Source of the DNA: [Clostridium] leptum DSM 753
Lineage (GTDB): Bacteria; Bacillota; Clostridia; Oscillospirales; Acutalibacteraceae
Length of the DNA: 64,000 nt
Direction of reading: 5' to 3'
Assembly: GCA_000154345.1 (NCBI GenBank)
Contig: DS480350.1
Coordinates: forward strand, 310,001-374,000
A model generated the notes under the pieces. It had not been told where the DNA came from. It saw only the letters and a list, made by a program, of their open reading frames with translations, and did not search any database. The position numbers were made by a program, and so were the translations under genes. This document shows positions 1 through 7,567 of the stretch, in pieces (position 1 is the first letter of the stretch; the number at the start of each line of letters is the position of its first letter).

Positions 1-55
1 CCGGAGGAATAAATCCGGTTTTGACAAGAATAGAAAATTTGGAGGAGCTACATAG

Positions 56-1798
56 ATGAAACAATTAATGCTGGGCAACGAGGCCGTTGCCAGAGGCCTG
101 TATGAAGCAGGCGTCCGTTTTGTTTCCAGCTATCCTGGAACTCCCAGTACGGAAATCACGGAAAACGCCGCCAAATATCAGGAGCTTTCCTGTGAATGGG
201 CGCCCAACGAGAAGGTAGCGGCGGAGGCCGCCATTGGCGCGAGCTTTGCCGGTGCCAGATCCTTCTGCGCCATGAAGCACGTGGGCCTGAACGTGGCCGC
301 GGACCCCTTTTATACCATGAGTTATATCGGCGTCAACGGCGGTATGGTTCTTGGAGTGGCCGACGACCCGGGTATGCATTCCTCTCAGAATGAGCAGGAC
401 AGCCGCCGCCATGCCATTGGCGCCAAGGTTCCCATGCTGGAGCCGGCGGATTCCCAGGAATGCAAGGACTTTACCAAGCTGGCCTATGCCCTTTCCGAGG
501 AGTTTGACACCCCGGTGGTGCTGCGGCTGACCACCAGGATCGCCCATTCCAGAAGCCTGGTGGAGCTGCAGGACAGGGACGAAAGAGATTTGAAGCCCTA
601 TGAGAAGAACCCGGCGAAAAACGTCATGCTGCCGGCGTTCGCCCGGCCCAAGCACGTAAAGGTGGAGGAAAGAACCCAGAGGCTGACCCAGTGGGCGGAG
701 ACCGCGGAAATCAACCGCATGGAGATTAATGACCCATCTATCGGCATCATCACCTCCGGCAACTCTTATCAATACGCCAAAGAGGCCATGGGCGGCGGCG
801 CCTCTTACCTGAAGCTGGGCATGGTGAATCCCTTGCCGGTGGAGCTGATCAAAACGTTCGCGGAAAAGGTGGAAAAGGTCTATGTTATCGAGGAACTGGA
901 CGACGTGATCGAGTCCCACTGCAAAAAGATCGGCGTGGACGTCGTTGGCAAGGAGCTGTTCCCCCTGTGCGGCGAGTTTAACCAGAGCCTGGTGCGCAGG
1001 CTGCTCACCGGCGAGGAACTGCCCGCCCAAGCCCTGGAGGCTGAAATTCCGGTGCGGCCTCCGGTGATGTGCTGCGGCTGCCCCCACAGGGGCCTGTTCT
1101 ACGCCCTGAAGCGGGCCAAGGTTTATGTGTCCGGCGATATCGGCTGCTATACCTTAGGCGCCAGCGCCCCCTTGGGCATGATGGATACCTGCGTCTGCAT
1201 GGGCGCGTCGGTGTCCTCACTCCACGGCTACAATAAGGTGCTGGGGGAAAAAAGCGAGAAAAAATCCGTGGCGGTCATCGGAGACTCCACGTTCATCCAC
1301 TCTGGGATTACCGGCCTGATTGATATCGCCTATAATAACTCCAATTCCGTGGTTGTGGTTCTGGATAACTCCATCACCGGCATGACCGGCCATCAGGAGA
1401 ACCCCACCACCGGTAAAAATATTTACGGCGACCCAGCGTCGGCGGTTTCCCTGGAGGCCTTGTGCAAGGCCGTGGGCATCGACCGGGTGCGGGTGTGCGA
1501 TCCCTATGACCTGAAGGAAACCCAGAAAGCCGTCAACGAGGAGCTGGCGGCGGACGGCCCCTCTGTGATTATTTCCAGAAGGCCCTGTGCCCTGCTGAAA
1601 ACCGTGAAGCACAATCCGCCGTTGACGGTGGATAATGATAAATGTATCGGCTGCAAGGCATGTATGGCTATCGGCTGCCCGGCCATTTCCCAGCGGGATG
1701 GCAAGGCGGTCATCGACAGAACCCAGTGCGTGGGATGCGGCGTGTGCGAGGGCCTGTGCCCGAAGCAGGCTATTGTGAGCAAGGAGGCGAAAGCATGA
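56..1798 (+). CDS. iorA: Indolepyruvate:ferredoxin oxidoreductase, alpha subunit
   Basis: Catalytic subunit that oxidatively decarboxylates aryl 2-oxoacids (indolepyruvate, phenylpyruvate) to the aryl-acetyl-CoA, passing electrons to ferredoxin in the cytoplasm. The 580-residue protein starts with a pyruvate-oxidoreductase-like domain (SYPGTPSTEI near residue 25). A thiamine-diphosphate domain follows, with GDIGCYTLG and GDSTF...AYNN, and the C-terminus holds two [4Fe-4S] clusters (CIGCKACMAIGCP and CVGCGVCEGLCP, about residues 530-572). Length and domain order match full-length IorA. The ATG follows GGAGGAGCTACATAG, a good ribosome site. It overlaps iorB by ATGA, so the two subunits are translationally coupled, and paaK downstream fits use of the acyl-CoA product. 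The promoter probably lies outside the window. Confidence 0.96.
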   Translation: MKQLMLGNEAVARGLYEAGVRFVSSYPGTPSTEITENAAKYQELSCEWAPNEKVAAEAAIGASFAGARSFCAMKHVGLNVAADPFYTMSYIGVNGGMVLGVADDPGMHSSQNEQDSRRHAIGAKVPMLEPADSQECKDFTKLAYALSEEFDTPVVLRLTTRIAHSRSLVELQDRDERDLKPYEKNPAKNVMLPAFARPKHVKVEERTQRLTQWAETAEINRMEINDPSIGIITSGNSYQYAKEAMGGGASYLKLGMVNPLPVELIKTFAEKVEKVYVIEELDDVIESHCKKIGVDVVGKELFPLCGEFNQSLVRRLLTGEELPAQALEAEIPVRPPVMCCGCPHRGLFYALKRAKVYVSGDIGCYTLGASAPLGMMDTCVCMGASVSSLHGYNKVLGEKSEKKSVAVIGDSTFIHSGITGLIDIAYNNSNSVVVVLDNSITGMTGHQENPTTGKNIYGDPASAVSLEALCKAVGIDRVRVCDPYDLKETQKAVNEELAADGPSVIISRRPCALLKTVKHNPPLTVDNDKCIGCKACMAIGCPAISQRDGKAVIDRTQCVGCGVCEGLCPKQAIVSKEAKA

Positions 1799-2370
1799 GC
1801 GAGGTAAAAAGCGTTTTGATCGTGGGCGTTGGCGGCCAGGGAACATTGCTTGCCAGCCGGCTGCTGGGCAACGCTATGGTGGCTGCGGGCCACGACGTGA
1901 AGGTCTCCGAGGTTCACGGCATGAGCCAGCGGGGCGGCTCGGTGGAAACCTATGTCCGGTACGGGGAAAAGGTTTACTCCCCGGTGATTGAAAAGGGCGG
2001 CGCCGACTATATCCTGGCCTTTGAGCAGCTGGAAGCCGCCAGATATCTGCCTTACCTGAAAAAAGGAGGCGCCATTATCGTCAATACCCAGCGGATCGAT
2101 CCTATGCCGGTGGTGGCGGGCAACGCCGTCTATCCGGAGGGACTGATTGAGAAGCTCCAGGAAAAGGAAGCGAAAATTGTCGCGGTGGACGCCTTGTCCT
2201 TAGCGGAACAGGCGGGATCCTCCAAGGCGGTTAACGTAGTGCTGATCGGCGTGATGGCCAAACACATGGAGCTGAGCAAGGAGGAATGGCTGAAAACCAT
2301 CGAGGCAACAGTTCCTCAGAAGTTTATTGAGATGAATAAAAAAGCCTTTGAACTGGGCTACGAGAGATAA
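1795..2370 (+). CDS. iorB: Indolepyruvate:ferredoxin oxidoreductase, beta subunit
   Basis: Small gamma-type subunit of the IorAB complex. It is 191 residues long, beginning MSEVKSVLIVGVGGQG; the glycine-rich GVGGQGTLLASRLLG stretch and the EVHGMSQRGGSV motif are typical of the pyruvate/ketoisovalerate oxidoreductase gamma domain. The ATG at 1795 overlaps the iorA stop in ATGA and is preceded by AAGGAGGCGAAAGC, so I prefer it over an upstream in-frame start inside iorA. With IorA it completes the enzyme that oxidises aromatic 2-oxoacids from transamination of Trp, Phe or Tyr. Confidence 0.96.
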   Translation: MSEVKSVLIVGVGGQGTLLASRLLGNAMVAAGHDVKVSEVHGMSQRGGSVETYVRYGEKVYSPVIEKGGADYILAFEQLEAARYLPYLKKGGAIIVNTQRIDPMPVVAGNAVYPEGLIEKLQEKEAKIVAVDALSLAEQAGSSKAVNVVLIGVMAKHMELSKEEWLKTIEATVPQKFIEMNKKAFELGYER

Positions 2371-2700
2371 GCCGCTGTAAGAGGCTTGAAAAAGAGCATA
2401 TTTTATTCAGAAAATCTTTTATGTCCCGGCTCTCCGGAAAAGCTTCCGGAGGAATACGCCTGCGCCCTTGCGGGCGCGTGCTGCACAGACCAGCGCGGCG
2501 CGCTGGGAAACGGCGCTGCGCCGGCTGAGTCTGCCGGACCGGGCCGGGGGAAATAATACGCTTCATTTTACCCAAAAAGAGCTCCCGGCTTTTGGGAGAC
2601 GGCCCGCAGCTATGCGGAATAAGAATTCCGGTGGAAGCATGGCTTTTCCGGATTCTGATTTTAGGAAAATCAAAAGAAAAAGAACAGGAAGTGGTAACCA
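2371..2700. other. Intergenic stretch between iorB and paaK
   Basis: Non-coding 330 bases. It holds several short GC-rich hairpins, such as TCCGGAA...TTCCGGA near 2432 and GCGCCC-TTGC-GGGCGC near 2461. None is followed by a clear T run, so read-through into paaK is possible. I see no riboswitch signature or convincing promoter. Confidence 0.5.
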
Positions 2701-4005
2701 ATGCAGGATAACTATTTTGAGCCGGACCTAGAGACCGCTCCCCGAGAGGTATTGCACTGGATTCAGTCCCGCCGGCTGGTTAAAATGGTGGAGAACTGCT
2801 ATAACAACGTGCCTCTTTACAAAAAGAGGTTTGACGAAATGGGCCTGCTGCCCGGGGATATTAAATCCATCGACGATATCCATAAGCTGCCCTTTACCTA
2901 CAAAACCGACCTGAGGGATAATTATCCTTTCGGTATGATCGCCGTACCGAAGGAGCAGCTGGTGAGAATCCACGCCTCCTCCGGCACTACCGGCAAGCAG
3001 ACGGTGGTAGGGTACACGAAAAACGACATCGACGTGTGGGCCAAGGGCGCCGCCAGAGCGCTGGTCGCCGCCGGCGCCACCAAGTCTGACTATATCCACG
3101 TTTCCTATGGTTACGGCCTGTTTACCGGCGGCCTTGGGCTGCACTACGGCGCTGAGATGCTGGGCGCCACGGCCATCCCGGTTTCCTCCGGAAATACCAA
3201 GCGCCAGGTGGATATCCTTCGGGATTACGGCTCCGATTTCCTGTGCTGCACCCCATCCTATGCCATGTACATCGGCGAAACGGTGCGGGATATGGGCATT
3301 GATCCCAAAACCCTAAAGCTTCGCGGCGGCATTTTCGGCGCCGAGGCCTGGAGCGAGAATATGCGCCGGGAAATCGAAAAAATCCTGGATATTAAGGCTT
3401 ATGATATTTACGGCCTGTCTGAAATCGCCGGACCCGGCGTTTCCTTCGAATGCAAAGAGCAGACCGGTATGCACATCAACGAGGATTTCTTCTATCCGGA
3501 GATCATCGATCCGGAAACCGGAGAGCAGCTTCCCGACGGCGAGTACGGCGAGCTGGTATTCACCTGCATCGGCAAGGAGGCGCTGCCTCTTCTCCGTTAC
3601 CGCACAAGGGATATCTGCAAGCTGAGCCACAAGCCCTGCTCCTGCGGAAGAACCCTGGTGAAAATGAGCAAGACCCGCGGCCGTACCGACGATATGCTGA
3701 TTATCCGCGGCATCAACGTGTTCCCCTCTCAGGTGGAGCACGTGCTGCTGAGCCTGAACATGGAGCCTAACTATCAGATCATCGTGGACCGGAAAAACAA
3801 TCTGGATACTATGGAGGTTCAGGTGGAAATGTCGGATCAGATGTTCTCTGATAAGGTGAGAAACCTGGAGGATGTGGAGCATAATATTGCCGCTGCTCTC
3901 CAGTCTACCCTGAATATCGCGGCGAAGATCCGCCTGGTAGAACCCAAGAGCCTGCCCCGTTCCGAGGGTAAGGCCAAGCGAGTGATTGACAAACGGCACA
4001 TCTAA
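2701..4005 (+). CDS. paaK: Phenylacetate-CoA ligase (aryl-acid AMP-forming CoA ligase)
   Basis: Adenylate-forming enzyme that links aryl acids such as phenylacetate or indoleacetate to CoA using ATP. In gut clostridia, PaaK-like ligases next to iorAB may also run toward ATP formation. It is 434 residues, the usual length. The ATP-binding signature ASSGTTGKQTVVGY sits near residues 91-104, the YDIYGLSEIAGPG adenylation motif near 235, and the C-terminal AMP-binding_C_2 lid after about 340 (RGRTDDMLIIRGINVFPSQ). The start follows GGAAGTGGTAACC. The ACT-domain gene lies 15 bases downstream, the common iorAB-paaK-ACT arrangement. The exact aryl substrate cannot be read from sequence. Confidence 0.95.
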   Translation: MQDNYFEPDLETAPREVLHWIQSRRLVKMVENCYNNVPLYKKRFDEMGLLPGDIKSIDDIHKLPFTYKTDLRDNYPFGMIAVPKEQLVRIHASSGTTGKQTVVGYTKNDIDVWAKGAARALVAAGATKSDYIHVSYGYGLFTGGLGLHYGAEMLGATAIPVSSGNTKRQVDILRDYGSDFLCCTPSYAMYIGETVRDMGIDPKTLKLRGGIFGAEAWSENMRREIEKILDIKAYDIYGLSEIAGPGVSFECKEQTGMHINEDFFYPEIIDPETGEQLPDGEYGELVFTCIGKEALPLLRYRTRDICKLSHKPCSCGRTLVKMSKTRGRTDDMLIIRGINVFPSQVEHVLLSLNMEPNYQIIVDRKNNLDTMEVQVEMSDQMFSDKVRNLEDVEHNIAAALQSTLNIAAKIRLVEPKSLPRSEGKAKRVIDKRHI

Positions 4006-4020
4006 AAAGGAGGCGGCACT

Positions 4021-4452
4021 ATGAAGATTCAACAGCTTTCCATTTTTGTAGAAAACCGGGAGGGACGCCTGGCCCAGATTACGGAAGTCCTGGCGGCGGC
4101 TCAAATCGATATCCGCGCGATTTCCGTGGCGGATACCAGCGATTTTGGAATTCTTCGACTGATTGTGAATGATCCGGGGCAGGCGGTTAAGGCGCTGAAG
4201 GCGGCGGGAATGACCGTTTCCCTTACGGACGTGATCGGGATCGGCATCAACGACAGGCCTGGCGAATTTTCCAAGGCAATGCGTATTTTGGCGGATCACC
4301 ATATCACGGTGGAGTATATGTATGCTTTCATCAGCCGGGATAAGGGCAAGGCATTCGTTATTATCCGGGTGGATAACGACGAGAAAGCCATGGAAGCCCT
4401 GAGAGATGCAGGAGTGGTCCTGCTGTCTGCGGAAGAAATCCATGGAATGTAA
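4021..4452 (+). CDS. Tandem ACT-domain protein
   Basis: 143-residue protein made of two ACT domains (about residues 3-65 and 70-138; each opens with a beta strand such as IQQLSIFVENREGRLAQI). ACT domains bind amino acids and act as allosteric sensors. No catalytic domain is attached. It starts after AAAAGGAGGCGGCACT, 15 bases after paaK, and closes the ior-paaK operon. Inference: it senses an aromatic amino acid or a related ligand and modulates the partner enzymes. An intrinsic terminator follows. Confidence 0.9.
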   Translation: MKIQQLSIFVENREGRLAQITEVLAAAQIDIRAISVADTSDFGILRLIVNDPGQAVKALKAAGMTVSLTDVIGIGINDRPGEFSKAMRILADHHITVEYMYAFISRDKGKAFVIIRVDNDEKAMEALRDAGVVLLSAEEIHGM

Positions 4453-4510
4453 TTTTATGCTGAGATAAAAGTGAGGACGGTTCCTTTTCCTGATCGAAGC
4501 TTTCAAGGAG

Positions 4511-4530
4511 AAGAGGGCAGTCCTCTTTTT
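4511..4530 (+). terminator. Intrinsic terminator after the ior-paaK-ACT operon
   Basis: AAGAGG-GCAGT-CCTCTT followed by TTT forms a 6-bp hairpin with a short T tail, about 58 bases after the ACT gene stop. A longer GAGGAC...GTCCTC pairing (4473-4525) could compete. Confidence 0.55.
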
Positions 4531-4680
4531 ATCGGATCATAGCGCGGCGGGGAGAGTGGGAAACGGCCTAAAGTGAAAAGAAAGAGCCGAAAAAGCCGCA
4601 GCTGTGCCGGAAAATATCTGTCAGGGGAAATAGTGTCGAAATGATTGCCGCCGGAAGAGCCGTCGGCTTTCCTGCCCAAT

Positions 4681-4724
4681 AAAAAAGAAACCGTCTGACA
4701 GATTTTCAGACGGTTTCTTTTTTG
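4681..4724. terminator. Bidirectional intrinsic terminator
   Basis: Perfect stem of A-rich flank plus GAAACCGTCTGA pairing with TCAGACGGTTTC, flanked by A6 and T6, so it can stop transcription from either side. It lies between the ACT gene (plus) and the small minus-strand gene ending at 4750. Confidence 0.85.
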
Positions 4725-4749
4725 TGGCGGAATCAGCCTAATTAGAGCT

Positions 4750-4896
4750 TTATACGGCTGCCGTGGTGAAGATAACGCCCAGCACGGAACCGGCCAAAAG
4801 AAGGGCGAGAAGAATAGCCATGACCCGGACCCATATCACCCGCTTTTCTGTTTTTTCCTTTTTCGGGGGAACAGGCCGGTTTTTCTTGTTTGCCAT
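4750..4896 (-). CDS. Small single-pass membrane protein (48 aa), unknown function
   Basis: Short ORF easily missed by length filters. It encodes 48 residues: a basic, proline-rich N-terminus (begins MANKKNRPVPPKKEKTEKR) followed by one hydrophobic span (VMAILLALLLAGSVLGVIF, about residues 25-43) and a short tail. A GAAAGGAC ribosome site precedes the ATG. A possible promoter lies upstream (5020-5047) and the bidirectional terminator at 4681-4724 lies downstream, making a complete small transcription unit. The layout suggests an N-in membrane microprotein that could bind a partner or acidic lipid through its basic tail. I do not recognise a named family. Confidence 0.72.
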   Translation of the reverse strand: MANKKNRPVPPKKEKTEKRVIWVRVMAILLALLLAGSVLGVIFTTAAV

Positions 4897-5019
4897 CAGG
4901 ATAAGTCCTTTCTATTTTGGAACGATAAAAGAAAGAGCCGCCAAGAGTGTCTTTCCCTTCCTCAAAATTATTTTGCGGAGAAGACGAGCTCACCGCGGAG
5001 TGGGGACCGGACTGCTTTC

Positions 5020-5047
5020 ATTTTAGCATATCGCAAGGAAAAAGCAA
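5020..5047 (-). promoter_or_regulatory. Promoter for the 48-aa membrane protein
   Basis: On the minus strand TTGCTT and TAAAAT are 16 bases apart, about 125 bases before the start codon at 4896. Confidence 0.5.
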
Positions 5048-5055
5048 TGGATAAA

Positions 5056-5084
5056 TTGTAAAAAAGCGGGTAAAATGGTATCCT
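5056..5084 (+). promoter_or_regulatory. Possible promoter for the SDR gene
   Basis: TTGTAA, a 17-base spacer, then TATCCT, upstream of the SDR start at 5172. The -10 box is imperfect. Confidence 0.4.
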
Positions 5085-5171
5085 AAATAAAGGATGGGAA
5101 TTATGGCGGCCGAGAGGTCGCTGGGAAACGGTAAGACGAGGATCGAAGGAGAAACAAGGAGGTAAGGAAAA

Positions 5172-5966
5172 TTGAAAGCCTTAGTGACAGGAGCGAGCGG
5201 CGGGATCGGCCGGGATATGGCGAGAATGCTGAGCGCTATGGGATACGACCTGATTGCAGTAGCCCGCAGCAGAGATAAGCTGGAGGCCTTGAAACAGGAA
5301 TTGAAGACAGAGGTTCAGGTGCTCCCCCTGGATTTGTCCAGAGAGCAGGCCTGTTTCGACTTATACAATCAGGTCAAGGACCAAAATATCGACGTGCTGA
5401 TTAATAACGCGGGTTATGGAATGTACGGCAGGTTTTACGATACGGATCTGGAGCAGGAGCTTAACATGCTTCGGCTGAATATTCAGGCTGTGCATATTCT
5501 GACGAAGCTGTTTTTGCGGGATTTTAAAAAACGGAATAAGGGATATCTGATGAACGTATCCTCATCGGCGGCTTTTTTTGCCGGCCCTCTCATGTCCAGC
5601 TATTACGCCTCCAAAGCCTATGTGCTCCGTCTGACCGAGGCTGTTTACGAGGAGCTTCGCCGGGAGAAAAGCGATGTCAGCGTCAGCGTTCTGTGTCCCG
5701 GCCCGGTGGATACCGGGTTTAATGACCGGGCGGGCGTGAAATTCAGCGTAAAGGGCCTGAGCAGCTGTGAGGTGGCGGCTTATGCGCTGCGGAAGATGTT
5801 CCAGAAAAAGCTGCTGATCGTGCCGGGAGCCTTGATGAAAGCGGCGAAATTTACCGGCAGGCTGGCCCCGGAAAAGCTGATGCTGCGGTGCAGCTATCAT
5901 ATGCAGAACCGTAAGGGAGAGGATGAGTCCCCGATCAACGGAACCGAGGCAAAGGCAGAGGGGTAA
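5172..5966 (+). CDS. Short-chain dehydrogenase/reductase
   Basis: NAD(P)-dependent oxidoreductase of the classical SDR type, 264 residues. Visible motifs are the cofactor TGASGGIG (residues 6-13), NNAG, a conserved serine (NVSSSAAF) and the catalytic YYASK. It begins with TTG at 5172, 7 bases after a strong AAGGAGGTAAGG site, and no nearby ATG fits better. Closest in style to the DltE/YqjQ-like SDRs of Firmicutes that act on unknown ketones or alcohols. It stands alone between divergent small genes and a very long inverted repeat, so context gives no substrate. Confidence 0.88.
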   Translation: MKALVTGASGGIGRDMARMLSAMGYDLIAVARSRDKLEALKQELKTEVQVLPLDLSREQACFDLYNQVKDQNIDVLINNAGYGMYGRFYDTDLEQELNMLRLNIQAVHILTKLFLRDFKKRNKGYLMNVSSSAAFFAGPLMSSYYASKAYVLRLTEAVYEELRREKSDVSVSVLCPGPVDTGFNDRAGVKFSVKGLSSCEVAAYALRKMFQKKLLIVPGALMKAAKFTGRLAPEKLMLRCSYHMQNRKGEDESPINGTEAKAEG

Positions 5967-6033
5967 GAAACATGGCCCAAGCTGCCGGTCAGCAGCCCGC
6001 ATAAGGTTGGAAAAGCCGTCGGCATAGCTGGAC

Positions 6034-6098
6034 GGCGTGGTAAGAAAGCAGAGAGGGACGACACACAGCCGTCCCTCTCTGCTTTCTTAAAACCACGC
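6034..6098. repeat. Long inverted repeat / hairpin between convergent genes
   Basis: A perfect 20-bp arm (6041-6060) pairs with 6070-6089 across a 9-base loop. A further GCGTGGT/ACCACGC pairing outside a 2-base bulge extends it to about 27 bp. It sits between the SDR (plus) and the HAAS gene (minus), where it could end both transcripts. It lacks a long T tract on the plus strand. Confidence 0.8.
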
Positions 6099-6162
6099 TT
6101 TAAGCCCGTGGCTTTTATGGTGTTTTTTCTTTTCCAACAAATGATTTTTATTTGCTGATTGA

Positions 6163-6669
6163 TTAATATCTTTTTCTTAAAGCCCAATATGCGGCAAGAG
6201 CGGCAAGGCAAAGGGCCAGCAGCACGCAGCCGAGAGTCAGCAGCTGGGCGGCAAAACCCGTGATTTTGGGAAGACTGGTGACGAAAATGGAGGTGGGGCC
6301 ATCGGCTCCGCCAATGATGGCGACGGTTTCTCCCTCGGTAAGAGGCGGCGTGTACCAAAACGGCAGATAATGCAAGGCCGTACCAGCGAGCACCAGGAGA
6401 ACGGCTGATACAAGCAGAACAATAACGGCGATTTTCAGTCCTCGCTGTAAATAATACTGCCGTTGTGCCTCCGGATCGGAACTGCTGTCGTTAAATTCTT
6501 TGGCTACCAGCTCTGGCGCGCCTTTTTGCCGCACGATTTCCTCGAGTGAAAACCCCTGATCCTCCAAGGCTTCTATTTCCGTCATCAAGTCCGCCCGGAT
6601 CCTTTTTTTCGTACGGTCGGTAGCCAGAAGCCTTTTCAAAATGGAATTTACATATTGATTCTTATTCAT
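6163..6669 (-). CDS. HAAS-domain membrane protein with an embedded GGADGPT motif
   Basis: 168 residues. The N-terminus (about 5-60) is a helical HAAS/DUF1700-type domain (RADLMTEIEALEDQGFSLEE), of the kind encoded next to PadR regulators and thought to pass signals to membrane partners. A transmembrane helix follows (79-99), then an outside loop, then a second helix (138-163). The loop carries AIIGGADGPTSIFVTS (117-132), almost identical to the signature of Na+-translocating decarboxylase beta subunits, yet nothing else of that family is present. The ATG overlaps the PadR stop by 4 bases, so the pair is coupled and shares the PadR promoter. The role of the motif is unknown. Confidence 0.85.
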   Translation of the reverse strand: MNKNQYVNSILKRLLATDRTKKRIRADLMTEIEALEDQGFSLEEIVRQKGAPELVAKEFNDSSSDPEAQRQYYLQRGLKIAVIVLLVSAVLLVLAGTALHYLPFWYTPPLTEGETVAIIGGADGPTSIFVTSLPKITGFAAQLLTLGCVLLALCLAALAAYWALRKRY

Positions 6670-7007
6670 AGCGCATCCTCCAAAAGGCGGTCGATCACCT
6701 TTTTATAGCTTTGCCAAAAGCTTTTTCTTTCCGTCAGGGCGGAAAGCCCCAGATCAGTAATCTGATAATACTTTTTGACCCGCCTGCCGCTGTCTGACGC
6801 CAGCTCGCTTTCGATAAGGCCTTCATCCTCCAGCCGGTATAAGATGGGATAAAGAGTACCTTCCTTAGTCTCCTGGAAAAGCCCGCCGCCCTCCCGCTGA
6901 AGACGCGAAATCAACTCATAGCCGTAGGAGCGCTGACGGGCAATCAACGAGAGAAGCACCATCTCTAAGGCGCCTTTTTTGAATTGCTGTTCCAGCTTTA
7001 ATTCCAT
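6666..7007 (-). CDS. PadR-family transcriptional regulator
   Basis: 113-residue winged-helix DNA-binding protein; the region GALEMVLLSLIARQRSYGY and the wing KEGTLYPILYRLEDEGLI are diagnostic. Small PadR proteins of this size (subfamily 2) dimerise through the C-terminal helix and repress their own operon. The ATG at 7007 follows GGAGAACAGCAGAT. It is the first gene of a two-gene operon with the HAAS membrane protein. Upstream lie a perfect consensus promoter and a 28-bp dyad over the start of transcription, so autorepression is likely. The ligand is unknown. Confidence 0.95.
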   Translation of the reverse strand: MELKLEQQFKKGALEMVLLSLIARQRSYGYELISRLQREGGGLFQETKEGTLYPILYRLEDEGLIESELASDSGRRVKKYYQITDLGLSALTERKSFWQSYKKVIDRLLEDAL

Positions 7008-7035
7008 ATCTGCTGTTCTCCATCTTTGTTTTCAA

Positions 7036-7063
7036 AATACTTAGCATAACTATGCTTTGTATT
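7036..7063. promoter_or_regulatory. Probable PadR operator
   Basis: Dyad AATAC-tt-AGCATA-AC-TATGCT-tt-GTATT, symmetric except at the two tt positions, placed just downstream of the -10 box and covering the expected transcription start of padR. Confidence 0.65.
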
Positions 7064-7067
7064 ACTA

Positions 7068-7096
7068 ATTATATAGAATCAGGCAGTGCTTGTCAA
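7068..7096 (-). promoter_or_regulatory. padR promoter
   Basis: On the minus strand TTGACA (7091-7096), 17-base spacer, TATAAT (7068-7073): a perfect consensus housekeeping promoter 60 bases before the padR start. Confidence 0.85.
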
Positions 7097-7567
7097 GAGG
7101 AAAATGGTAACCCAAAACGCAGATAATCCAGCAGTTCACATCAGCTCTGGAAAGTCCTGCTGCAGGCTTGGCCTTCAAAGGGATGTGGGATTTTATCATT
7201 GCGGCGTATGCCGCAGCGCTCGCAAAGGATTCAATGGGCCGCCGGCAGCGGCCTCCGCCATGGAACGGTGCCTCTTCATAGGGTCTGGTTCCTATGAGGG
7301 CTTCTCCTGGAAGAACCAAGGGCTTTCCTTAAGCGGAAGCCGTGCTTGACAGCTGGGCCGATGATTTTCCGAATCAATAAAACAGGGACGGCTGTAAGCC
7401 ATCCCTGTTTTATTGGCCAATATGAATGAACATAAAAAACATGAAAGCCTTCCCGCTCGGATCCTGGAAAAACAGAAAACGTATGGGCAGAGAACCGGAG
7501 AAAGCCGGCGCGGGCTCGGCCAACGCATGGAACCATGTCCCATAGAGGAATCATGCCGGGCTACCGG
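7097..7567. other. Gene-free stretch upstream of padR
   Basis: About 470 bases with no credible gene. It contains one clear terminator (7376-7414). The open frames here cross that terminator and lack ribosome sites. Confidence 0.5.
7376..7414. terminator. Intrinsic terminator
   Basis: AATAAAACAGGGA...GGCT / AGCC...TCCCTGTTTTATT stem with one mismatch. It is placed about 150 bases after the minus-strand lipoprotein gene and works on either strand. Confidence 0.8.

Noticed and set aside
65..1087. Long minus-strand open frame inside iorA
   Set aside because: Shadow of a GC-biased coding strand; iorA is unmistakable and the reverse frame has no ribosome site or known motif.
7276..7554. Minus-strand frame downstream of the lipoprotein
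   Set aside because: Runs across a strong terminator hairpin and has no ribosome site.
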